A stretch of DNA of 64,000 nucleotides from CAITWD01 sp963842065 (GTDB lineage: Bacteria; Actinomycetota; Thermoleophilia; Miltoncostaeales; Miltoncostaeaceae), in assembly GCA_963842065.1 (NCBI GenBank), contig CAWJEW010000001.1, positions 38,970 to 102,969 of the forward strand. Direction: 5' to 3'. Positions 17,904 through 25,477 of the stretch are shown piece after piece. Position numbers and translations under genes: made by a program. The notes beneath the pieces are model-generated. The model ran no database searches. It saw only the letters and a program-made list of their open reading frames with translations, and was not told where the DNA came from. Within the stretch, counting starts at the first letter, position 1. Each line of letters opens with the position of its first letter.

Positions 17904-19550
17904 GTGAGCCAACAGGCGAGTCGAGGCGAGTGGAGCGACTGGTACCGGCGGGAGGACCCTGAGGACTGGGTCCTGCCGCGTATCCTGCGGGCGCGGGCCG
18001 AGGAGCACCCCGACCGTCCGTACTACCGCTTCCAGCACGGCGAATGGTTCACCTATGCCGACGTGCTCGGCCGCACCAACCGGGTCGCGAACGCTTTGGG
18101 CGTCCACGGGATCGGCCCCGGGGATGTCGTTGCCACCCAGTTGCCCAACATGGAACCGCACCTGGAGATCTGGTTCGGGATCCTGAGCTCGGGCGCGGCG
18201 CAGTGCCCGATCAACACCGCCTACCGGGGCGACTTTCTGTCATGGGCGATCAACCTGCCCGAGGCCCGCATGCTGATCATCGCGGACTCGTTTCTCGCCG
18301 AGCTCGACGCGATCATGGACGATCTCCCGCTGCTCGAGCGCGTAGTGGTCGTGCCCACCGGTGCCGCCCACGGTCCGGAGCCACGCCGCCCGTGGGAGAC
18401 CTACGCGGAGTTCCTCGGCAACGCCGACGAGCGCGACCCCGGGGTCGCGCTGTCCTGGACCGATGACGCGCGCATCATGTTTACCTCCGGCACCACGGGG
18501 CGCAGCAAGGGCGTCATCAAACAACACGCGTCGGACTACTTCTCCGGCCGCACCTACTGCGAGGTCTGCGAGCTCACTGCGCAGGACATCGTGTACTCGT
18601 GCCTGCCGCTGTTTCATTCGAACGCCCAGGTGCTCGCCGCGTTCCCGGCGATGATCGCCGGCGCCCGCATCCAGTTCGACACCCGCTACTCCTCGACGCG
18701 GTTCTGGACATCGGTGACCGAATGCGGTGCGACGCTCCTGAACACCGTCTCGGCGATCAACTACTTCATCTGGAATACCGAGTCATCGGGCCTCGACCGC
18801 GCACACAGGGTCTCGCGGATCATGGCGATGCCCGCGCCGAAGGACATCTACTGGGAATTCCAGGAGCGCTTCGGAATCCGCTTTATCGAGGGATATGGCC
18901 TGACCGAGACGGGCATGGTGACCTACCACCCGCCGGGTGCTCAGGCACGTCCGGGCAGTTGCGGCATCGCGACGCCCGGCTTCGAGGTCAGCGTGGTCGA
19001 GCCCGGCACCGACCGCCCGCTGCCGAGCGGGCAGCAGGGCGAGATCGTTGTCGATATGAAGATGCCCAACATCGTGATGCGCGCGTACGTCGGGATGCCC
19101 GAGAAGACCGCGGAGGACTTCCGCAACCTGAAACTGCACACCGGCGACCTCGGCGAGATGGACGACGAGGGGTACCTGTACTTCAAGGACCGGCTCAAGG
19201 ACTACATCCGACGCCGCGGCGAGAACGTCAGCTCGGTCGAGGTGGAGCGCACGGTCATGTCGCACCCGGACGTGCTCGAGGCGGCGGCGATCGGCGTCCA
19301 GGCCCACGAGGGCGCCTCGGCCGAAGACGAAATCCTGATCTGCGTCGTGACGCGGTCGGGCGAGCTCACCCCGCGTGCGCTCGCAAACTTCCTCGAGCCG
19401 AAGATGCCGGTGTTCGCGATCCCGCGCTACATCCGCTTCATGGACCACCTGCCCAAGACCCCGACCGAGCGCGTGCGCAAGGTCGAGCTGCGCGAGCAGG
19501 GCATCACCGCCGATACCTACGACCGCGGCATGGAAGGGGCCGTGGTATGA
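17904..19550 (+). CDS. AMP-dependent acyl-CoA ligase (CaiC-like)
   Basis: A 548-residue adenylate-forming ligase that activates a carboxylic acid via an acyl-AMP and transfers it to CoA. Motifs: IMFTSGTTGRSKGVIKQH (P-loop, about residue 190), GYGLTETGMVTY (about 335), HTGDLGEMDDEGYLYFKDRLKDYIRRRGENVSS (hinge and A8), and a C-terminal lysine region PKTPTERVRKVELR. The GTG at 17904 is preferred for GGGAGG upstream. Overall it resembles crotonobetaine/carnitine-CoA ligase relatives. The next gene overlaps it by ATGA, so a pathway with an aldehyde dehydrogenase is likely. Confidence 0.88.
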   Translation: MSQQASRGEWSDWYRREDPEDWVLPRILRARAEEHPDRPYYRFQHGEWFTYADVLGRTNRVANALGVHGIGPGDVVATQLPNMEPHLEIWFGILSSGAAQCPINTAYRGDFLSWAINLPEARMLIIADSFLAELDAIMDDLPLLERVVVVPTGAAHGPEPRRPWETYAEFLGNADERDPGVALSWTDDARIMFTSGTTGRSKGVIKQHASDYFSGRTYCEVCELTAQDIVYSCLPLFHSNAQVLAAFPAMIAGARIQFDTRYSSTRFWTSVTECGATLLNTVSAINYFIWNTESSGLDRAHRVSRIMAMPAPKDIYWEFQERFGIRFIEGYGLTETGMVTYHPPGAQARPGSCGIATPGFEVSVVEPGTDRPLPSGQQGEIVVDMKMPNIVMRAYVGMPEKTAEDFRNLKLHTGDLGEMDDEGYLYFKDRLKDYIRRRGENVSSVEVERTVMSHPDVLEAAAIGVQAHEGASAEDEILICVVTRSGELTPRALANFLEPKMPVFAIPRYIRFMDHLPKTPTERVRKVELREQGITADTYDRGMEGAVV

Positions 19551-20941
19551 GCGCGGCGCCTCCGCGCCACGGGCTGATCATCGACGGGGCCGCGGTCGCA
19601 ACCGCCGAGTGGATGGACGTCACCGACCCCCGCACGGGCGAGGCCTTCGCCCAGGTCGCCGCCGCCACGCCGGCCGATGTCGATCGCGCCATCGCCGCGG
19701 CCCGGGCCGCCCTCGGCGCGTGGCGGGCCACCCCACCCGTGGAGCGCGGCCAGGCGATCGCGCGCGTTGCGCGGGCCCTCGATGCCGAAGCCGGCCGGAT
19801 CGCCGAGCTGATCCATCGCGAGGAGGGCAAGCCCTTGGGCGAGGCCCAGGCCGAGGTCGCCCGTGCCTGCGAGGTCGTCCACCATTTTGCCGGCGAGGCC
19901 GAGCGGCTGTGGACCATGTTCCTGCCGGCCGGCGACGGCGGGCGCGGCAGCGAGATCCGCCCTGACGGTATCGGGGTCGTCGCAGCGATCACGCCATGGA
20001 ACTTCCCCGTGGCGCTCGTGATCTGGAAGCTGGCGCCCGCGCTCGCGGCGGGCTGCTGCGTCGTCGTCAAGCCGGCCCAAGAGGCGCCGCTGGCTGCGCG
20101 CGCGGTCTGCGAGATCGCCAACCAGGCCGGCCTCGCGCCCGGGGTCGTCAGTTGCGTGACGGGCGACGGACCGCTCGTGGGCGAGGCGCTTGCCACCCAC
20201 CCAGGCGTCGACAAGGTCGCCTTCACGGGCTCGCGCCGCGTTGCGGAGATCATCGCCGGATGGGCGTCCCCGCGCCTCAAGGCGCTGAGCCTCGAGCTCG
20301 GGGGCCACGGACCGCTCGTGGTCATCGACGACGCGGACGTCGACATCGCCGTCGACGTCGCGATCTCGCAAGGATACGCCAACGCGGGCCAGGCCTGTTA
20401 CTCGGTCAACCGCGTGCTCGTGCCCCGGGCCCTCGAGGACCCGTTCCTCGAAAAGTTCCGCGCGCGGCTGGCGGACGTCGTGCTGGGCCCGATGGCGACC
20501 GATCGCGGCCTGGTCCGCCATCGCGAGCTGCTCGCCGACGCGCGCGCCAAGGGCGCGAACGTCGAGGGCGGCGAGGATCTCGGAGGGGCGCGGGTCGCCC
20601 CGGCCCTGGTGACGGGTGCGGGGCCCGGCGTGCTGCTGGTCGACCAGGAGCCGTTCACCCCGATCGTCGCCGTGATGTCGTACGACGCGCTTGCCGATGC
20701 GATCGCCGAGGCCAACCGGCCCGACTACGGGCTGGTCGGCTATGTGTGTGGCCAGGATCTGCGTCGGGCGACCGACGTCGCCCACGCGATCGAGTGCGGC
20801 ACGGTCGTCATCAACGGCTGGAGGGTCGTCGTGCCATATGCGCCGTATGCGGGCTGGCGCGGGTCGGGCGTCGGTTGCGAGCTCGGCCGGCCCGGTCTGG
20901 AGGCATTCATCCGCTGGCAGCACGTCCGCGTGCTCGCCTGA
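19547..20941 (+). CDS. NAD(P)-dependent aldehyde dehydrogenase
   Basis: A 464-residue ALDH-superfamily enzyme that oxidises an aldehyde to an acid. Catalytic features: ITPWNFPVALVIWKLAPALAAGCCVVVKPA (NAD site and Lys), LELGGHGPLVV (general-base Glu) and NAGQACYSVNRVLV (nucleophilic Cys). The C-terminus has VVINGWRVVVPYAPYAGWRGSGVG. It overlaps the acyl-CoA ligase gene by four bases and precedes the CMD-hydrolase fusion gene by about 60 bases. Substrate unknown; context suggests aldehyde-to-acid-to-CoA processing. Confidence 0.88.
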   Translation: MSAAPPRHGLIIDGAAVATAEWMDVTDPRTGEAFAQVAAATPADVDRAIAAARAALGAWRATPPVERGQAIARVARALDAEAGRIAELIHREEGKPLGEAQAEVARACEVVHHFAGEAERLWTMFLPAGDGGRGSEIRPDGIGVVAAITPWNFPVALVIWKLAPALAAGCCVVVKPAQEAPLAARAVCEIANQAGLAPGVVSCVTGDGPLVGEALATHPGVDKVAFTGSRRVAEIIAGWASPRLKALSLELGGHGPLVVIDDADVDIAVDVAISQGYANAGQACYSVNRVLVPRALEDPFLEKFRARLADVVLGPMATDRGLVRHRELLADARAKGANVEGGEDLGGARVAPALVTGAGPGVLLVDQEPFTPIVAVMSYDALADAIAEANRPDYGLVGYVCGQDLRRATDVAHAIECGTVVINGWRVVVPYAPYAGWRGSGVGCELGRPGLEAFIRWQHVRVLA

Positions 20942-21002
20942 TGGACCACACCGGTTCGGGGGGCGTCACCCGCCGGTTCCAGCATCGAGCAAGGAGCAGC
21001 GC

Positions 21003-22094
21003 GTGAATCGCGGGGAGATCGGTCGCCGGGAGTTCGGTCGGGCCACGGCGGGTCGGGGACCGGTGGCGACGGGGCGCGTACGCGAGGCCTCGCCCGTCCT
21101 GGCCGCCGGGGTGGAGGAGTTCATCTTCGCGGACGTGTTCTCGCGCTCGGGCTTGCCGGCCCGGGAGCGCGAGCTGTTGACCGTGGCGGTCCTGGCCGCG
21201 ATCGGCGGGGCCGACAACCAGCTTGGCGTGCATGTTCCGGCGGCGCTCGAATGCGGCGCCGATCCCGAAGAGCTCATCCAGTTGTGCGAGCAGATCACGC
21301 CGTACGCCGGATTCCCGCGTGCGCTGAACGCGCTGCGTGCGGTGCGGGCGGTGCTCGAGGAGCGGGGTCTGCCGCTGCCATTGCCCGTCACCGAGGTCGT
21401 GCTCGGCGATCACGCGACGCTCGTCGCGGAGGTCGGGGCGGGTTCGGATGGCGCGTTGCTCCTGCACGCACCGGAGCTCGACCGTCGCATGTGGCGGGAC
21501 CTGATGCGGGCGCTTCCCGGGGGGTTTCGTGCCGTCGCCCCGGACCTGCGCGGCAGCGGGGCGGCCGTCGGCGCACCGGTGCCGTCAGGGGTCGCGGACC
21601 TGGTCGCGGACCTGGTCGGCGTGCTCGAGGCACGCGGCCTGGAGCACGCCGAGATCGTCGCCCACGGGGCGACCGCCGGGCTGGCGCTCGCGCTCGCGGA
21701 CGCCAGGCCGCGGCGTGTGGCCGGGGTCACGCTCGTCGCGCCGCGCCGCGCCGCGGTGGGCCCGGTCCCAGGAACGGCCGAGCTTCGCGACCAGCTGCTG
21801 CCTGCGACGCTCGCCGCCGACCCGTGGGCGGCGCGGTACGCGCGCGACCGGTTCGCGCGCCTCGATCATGAGGGGTGGACAGGCCTGACCGCGGCGCTGG
21901 CGGGCGTCGCGCTCGAGCGCACCGGCGGCGCGCGGGTCCGCATCTTCGTCGGGGACGCCGACGCGCGGACCGAACGGGACCTGGCCGGGCAGGCGTGGCC
22001 GGCGGCGGTCGTGACCGCCATCCCGCGGGCCGGGCACCTGGTCGCGCTCGAAGCGCCGGGACTGCTCGCGGCTGCGATTTCCGCAGCGAGCTAG
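21003..22094 (+). CDS. Carboxymuconolactone decarboxylase domain fused to alpha/beta-hydrolase-like domain
   Basis: A 363-residue two-domain protein. Residues 1-125 form a CMD domain (LPARERELLTVAVLAAIGGADNQLGVHV, LCEQITPYAGFPRALNALRAV). Residues 130-363 resemble 3-oxoadipate enol-lactonase-type hydrolases (GALLLHAPELDRRMW, FRAVAPDLRGSGA, FVGDADARTERD, GHLVALEAP). The order is opposite to the known PcaL fusion. The nucleophile elbow reads AHGATAG and lacks the serine, while Asp and His positions remain. AAGGAG precedes the GTG start. It is the third gene of the catabolic cluster; an aromatic or lactone pathway is a guess. Confidence 0.75.
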   Translation: MNRGEIGRREFGRATAGRGPVATGRVREASPVLAAGVEEFIFADVFSRSGLPARERELLTVAVLAAIGGADNQLGVHVPAALECGADPEELIQLCEQITPYAGFPRALNALRAVRAVLEERGLPLPLPVTEVVLGDHATLVAEVGAGSDGALLLHAPELDRRMWRDLMRALPGGFRAVAPDLRGSGAAVGAPVPSGVADLVADLVGVLEARGLEHAEIVAHGATAGLALALADARPRRVAGVTLVAPRRAAVGPVPGTAELRDQLLPATLAADPWAARYARDRFARLDHEGWTGLTAALAGVALERTGGARVRIFVGDADARTERDLAGQAWPAAVVTAIPRAGHLVALEAPGLLAAAISAAS

Positions 22095-22212
22095 CGATTC
22101 GTGCGGGATCTGTCGGTCAGTGTGTCCGTCGAAGCCTGGCACCTCCCGGGAACGCTGTGCCAAGATCGCTCAAGCGGTTGCGAATCCCTTCGGCGCCGAG
22201 AGTCTTGCCCCC

Positions 22213-22680
22213 GTGAACGACTTGTTCTACCAGCCCAACGGGCGCGTGCGGCTGCGTCGCATGGTCATCACCATGGCGACCCTGATCTTCTTCGCGCTGT
22301 TCGGGACCGGGTTCATGCTCTTCATCGAGCTGTTCGGGCACAACTCGGGGCTGGACGTGGCCTGGCTGGTCATGTTCGTCGTGGTGGCGAAGCTGCCGCT
22401 GATCGCGTTCTGCTGGTGGCTGATCGCCCGCAACAAGGAACTCCCGGGAGTCCCGGTCGTCTGGAGCACCGAGGAGACGCACGAGATCCTGCGCGCGCTG
22501 AGCAGCCAGGCCCGCCAGAGCCTGACGCTCGCGGAGACCGGGGCGCGCCTGGCGTACCTGTCGCGTGAGGCGTGGCACGTCGCCGACCAGGCCGACGGCG
22601 CCGTCAAGGCCGATGCGGTCGGCGTGGCGCTCGAGATCGACCGCCTCGCGTTGCGTCACGGACACCGGCGCACCGTCTAG
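22213..22680 (+). CDS. Unrecognised small membrane protein with two helices
   Basis: A 155-residue protein I do not recognise. Two hydrophobic segments are seen near residues 17-40 (MVITMATLIFFALFGTGFMLFIELF) and 48-72 (AWLVMFVVVAKLPLIAFCWWLIA), followed by an Ala-rich cytoplasmic helical tail with many acidic and basic residues. The GTG start lacks a Shine-Dalgarno sequence. Its stop overlaps the stop of the convergent cation-efflux gene on CTAG. No functional inference is made. Confidence 0.55.
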   Translation: MNDLFYQPNGRVRLRRMVITMATLIFFALFGTGFMLFIELFGHNSGLDVAWLVMFVVVAKLPLIAFCWWLIARNKELPGVPVVWSTEETHEILRALSSQARQSLTLAETGARLAYLSREAWHVADQADGAVKADAVGVALEIDRLALRHGHRRTV

Positions 22681-23423
22681 CGATCGCAGGAGCCGTCGCG
22701 GTCGGGCCGTGTCGCCGCGTCGGCATCGTGCGAGAGCACCTGCCACGAGTCCCGGATGACCTCGATCAGCACGGCGGAGATCGCGAGGCCGATCAGCGGA
22801 TGGGCGATCGGGATCCCGACGGCGACGCCGGTGGCGCTGCCGATGACCCCCGCCGACACGAGGCCGTCGACGTGTGCGTGTTTGCCATCGGCGACCAGGG
22901 CGGCGCTGCCGATCCTCCGGCCCCCGCGCAGGCGGACCTGCGCCGCGATTTCGTTGCCCGCTTCGCCGACACGCCCGGCGAACGCCAGCGCAAGCAGGTC
23001 CGTCGGAAGCTGGGGCGAGATCAGGCGCTCGATCGCCTCCGTCCCGGCGATGACCGGGGACGCGCGGATGACCGCGACGATGACCAGCCCTGCCCAGCGC
23101 TCTCCGCGCAGCGACTTGGTTGCGAACGCGACCCCAAGCGGGACGCCGGTGAGCGCATCCCCGACGTTGTGGATCAGATCCGCCAGCAGCGCCACGGAGC
23201 CCGAGAGCACGAAGCTACCGACCTGGATACGGGCCACGACCATCAGGACCGCGAGGCTGATCAGGACGGTGCGGACACCGTCCCGCGAGCGCATGATGCT
23301 CGGGTCGACGCGGCCGTGGGAGTGGCCGTGACGGCGGTGCGTGTTGTCGCGGGCGTCGTGCGGATCATGATGGCCGGGGACCGACCTGTCGCTCGCGGCG
23401 CGGCGATCGGGGCCCCTGGGCAC
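22677..23423 (-). CDS. Cation diffusion facilitator (CDF) family efflux protein
   Basis: A 248-residue CDF-type metal/proton antiporter. The N-terminal cytosolic stretch is His-rich (HHDPHDARDNTHRRHGHSHGR), a common metal-binding lead. Metal-site motifs: LADLIHNVGDAL on helix 2 and DGKHAHVDGLVSAGVI on helix 5. The C-terminal cytosolic domain is short, only about 35 residues, unlike full-length YiiP-type members. The GTG at 23423 is the best available start. Substrate is probably Zn, Co or Cd, by family only. Confidence 0.75.
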   Translation of the reverse strand: MPRGPDRRAASDRSVPGHHDPHDARDNTHRRHGHSHGRVDPSIMRSRDGVRTVLISLAVLMVVARIQVGSFVLSGSVALLADLIHNVGDALTGVPLGVAFATKSLRGERWAGLVIVAVIRASPVIAGTEAIERLISPQLPTDLLALAFAGRVGEAGNEIAAQVRLRGGRRIGSAALVADGKHAHVDGLVSAGVIGSATGVAVGIPIAHPLIGLAISAVLIEVIRDSWQVLSHDADAATRPDRDGSCDR

Positions 23424-23522
23424 ATCGTTTACAACGCATAGGCTATCGCCACCGCTCCCGGCGCCCGGGCGGGGTCGCCGGGGCGCCAGGGGGGCAATCC
23501 GCGAGTCCGGGAGATGACGATC

Positions 23523-23870
23523 ATGACCGACGACCGACGACACCCGACCGACGCAGAACGTGAGGCCGCAGCCCGTCCGACAGTTGCGGCGCTGCTGCGT
23601 GCGCTGGAAGTGCGCGATCCCGAGGCGCTGTCCGCGCTGCTGGGCGAGGACGCCGCCTGGCTTTCGGGCGACGGAACCGACGCCGGCGCCGCGGCACACC
23701 GGCGCGCCCGCGCCTACTTCGCAGATGGTCAGGGGCGCAACTGGGCCGACGCCCAACAACGCGGTGCCCACGCGGTCCTGCGCTGGGGCGGGATCACCTC
23801 CGGTGCGGTCGGCGCGCTGGTCGTCGAGATCCGCGGCGGCAAGGTGCTCCTGGTCTGCGAGGTGCCCTGA
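23523..23870 (+). CDS. SnoaL/NTF2-like small protein
   Basis: A 115-residue protein whose pattern fits the NTF2/SnoaL fold: VAALLRALEVRDPEALSALLGEDAAWLSGDG and later ARAYFADG and GALVVEIRGGKVLLVCEVP. The second ATG is used because GGGAG lies 9 bases upstream of it. The stop overlaps the ATG of the thioesterase gene by one base, so the two form an operon. Role unknown; it could be a binding partner or isomerase. Confidence 0.55.
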   Translation: MTDDRRHPTDAEREAAARPTVAALLRALEVRDPEALSALLGEDAAWLSGDGTDAGAAAHRRARAYFADGQGRNWADAQQRGAHAVLRWGGITSGAVGALVVEIRGGKVLLVCEVP

Positions 23871-24328
23871 TGGGCGCCACCCGCAGCCGGTCTGAGCGTC
23901 TGGAGGGGTTGCGCGCGGCGGCCAAGGGTGGTCTGGTGGGCCTGCTGGGGATCGATGTCGTCTCCGACGAGGCCGCGACGATCGTCGCCGAGATGCGGGT
24001 GCACACCGGGCTGATGGCGCCCAACGGCTTCCTGCACGGCGGGAGCATCGTGGCGCTCGCCGACACGGCCTGTGGCCTCGGCTGCTGGCTGAGCCTGCCC
24101 GAGCACGCGCCCGGCTTCACCACGGTCGAGTTGAAGACCAACTTCGTCGGGGCCGCGAGCGAAGGCATCCTGCGGTGCACCGCGCGCCGGATCCACGCCG
24201 GCCGCACCACACAGGTCTGGGACGCCGAGGTCACCACCGACGACGGCCGTGCGGTCGCGCTGTTTCGCTGCACGCAGCTGATCCTCGACGCCGCCGGCCC
24301 GTCGCGCCCGCTGCTGCCGGTTGGCTAG
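23870..24328 (+). CDS. PaaI-like hotdog-fold thioesterase
   Basis: A 152-residue hotdog-fold protein of the 4HBT/PaaI group, which hydrolyse acyl-CoA thioesters. Diagnostic stretch: GLMAPNGFLHGGSIVALADTACGLGCW, with the HGG(S)xxxLAD motif, followed by FTTVELKTNFVGAA. Translationally coupled to the preceding NTF2-like gene. Its stop overlaps the convergent nitronate monooxygenase stop on CTAG. Substrate chain unknown. Confidence 0.85.
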   Translation: MGATRSRSERLEGLRAAAKGGLVGLLGIDVVSDEAATIVAEMRVHTGLMAPNGFLHGGSIVALADTACGLGCWLSLPEHAPGFTTVELKTNFVGAASEGILRCTARRIHAGRTTQVWDAEVTTDDGRAVALFRCTQLILDAAGPSRPLLPVG

Positions 24329-25416
24329 CCCCCGAGACCGGCGAGCCGGTCGATCACCGCGAGCGTCTCGGCGGTGATCTCGGCGACGATCTGCGCCGCC
24401 GGCTGCTCGCGCGCCATCCCCGCGCCCTGTCCGGCGAGCATCGGCAGGTAGTCCGGTGCGCCCTGTGCGGTCGCGGCCGCGCGGATATCGTCCAGCGCTC
24501 GGCGCTGCGGTCCCCAGCCGATGTGTCCGGGGCCGGCGTCCAGGCGGTCGGTGAGGGTGTTGCGCACCCAGCGCGCCGGCCGCCCGGTCACGGTGTCGGT
24601 GACGACCGTGGCCGTCTCTGGCAGACCCGCCAGCGTCGCGCGGTAGATCGGTGCCGCGGCGCTTTCGGTCGCCAGCAGGAACCGTGTACCCAGTGAGGCG
24701 CCCTGCGCCCCGAGGGCCAGAGCCGCGGCGACGCCGCGGCCGTCCATGATTCCGCCGGAAGCCACGACCGGGACGTCGACGGCATCCACCACCCGGGGGA
24801 CCAGCGCGAGCGTGCCGACGAGCGGCACGCGGCCGTCGGCCGGGACTTCGAACGTCGCACGGTGGCCGCCGGCTTCGGCGCCCTGGGCGATGATCGCGTC
24901 GGCACCCGACGCGCGGGCGCGCACGGCGTCCGCGACGCTCGCGACCATCGCGAGCACCGGTGCGCCGTGGGCAGCCGCCAGGTCGCGGACCTCGGCGGGG
25001 TCCCCGAGACCGGTCGTGACGACCGTCGCCCCGGCGGCGAGTCCCGCGGCGATCAACTCGCGGGCGCTCGCCGCGGGGGGAGGGGATGGTGCCGCCGCCG
25101 GCGGGGTCGGCAACGCGAGCGCGCGCCGCACGTCGGCGAGGGCGTCGGCGAGCGACGCGGGATCGGTGCGGGGGGCGTTCGGGCGGGTAATCTGGACGTT
25201 GACGCCGATCGCGATGGCGCCGAGCTCGCGGGCGCGTGCGATGTCGCGCGTCAGGTCGTCGGTGCTCATGCCGGTCGCGCCGAAGACGCCGAGCCCGCCC
25301 GCGCAGCTGACCGCGGCGACGAGTTCCGGCGTGCACGGTCCGGCAGCCATCCCGGCGAGCAGGATCGGGGTCCGGATGCCGAGCAGATCGCACAGGGGTG
25401 TCCGCAAGCGGGCCAC
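24325..25416 (-). CDS. Nitronate monooxygenase family flavoprotein
   Basis: A 363-residue FMN-binding TIM-barrel protein of the 2-nitropropane dioxygenase/nitronate monooxygenase type. Motifs: LLGIRTPILLAGMAAGPCTPELVAAVSCAGGLGVFG at the N-terminus, IIAQGAEAGGHRATF (FMN phosphate site) and VPVVASGGIMDGRGVAAALALGAQGASLGTRFL. The GTG at 25416 fits the family start. The gene is divergent from thrS with about 60 bases between. It may detoxify alkyl nitronates; some homologues are enoyl reductases. Confidence 0.85.
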   Translation of the reverse strand: MARLRTPLCDLLGIRTPILLAGMAAGPCTPELVAAVSCAGGLGVFGATGMSTDDLTRDIARARELGAIAIGVNVQITRPNAPRTDPASLADALADVRRALALPTPPAAAPSPPPAASARELIAAGLAAGATVVTTGLGDPAEVRDLAAAHGAPVLAMVASVADAVRARASGADAIIAQGAEAGGHRATFEVPADGRVPLVGTLALVPRVVDAVDVPVVASGGIMDGRGVAAALALGAQGASLGTRFLLATESAAAPIYRATLAGLPETATVVTDTVTGRPARWVRNTLTDRLDAGPGHIGWGPQRRALDDIRAAATAQGAPDYLPMLAGQGAGMAREQPAAQIVAEITAETLAVIDRLAGLGG

Positions 25417-25477
25417 GCCTGCATCATCCCCGGTTTCGCGGCGTCGTGCCCGGCACGCATTGGTAGCATCTGTCGCC

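Noticed and set aside
18599..19546. Plus-strand frame extending the aldehyde dehydrogenase far upstream
   Set aside because: It overlaps the conserved acyl-CoA ligase; the ATG at 19547 with ATGA coupling is the natural start.
24746..25477. Upstream extension of thrS
   Set aside because: Antisense to the nitronate monooxygenase gene; the TGS domain begins at the GTG at 25478.
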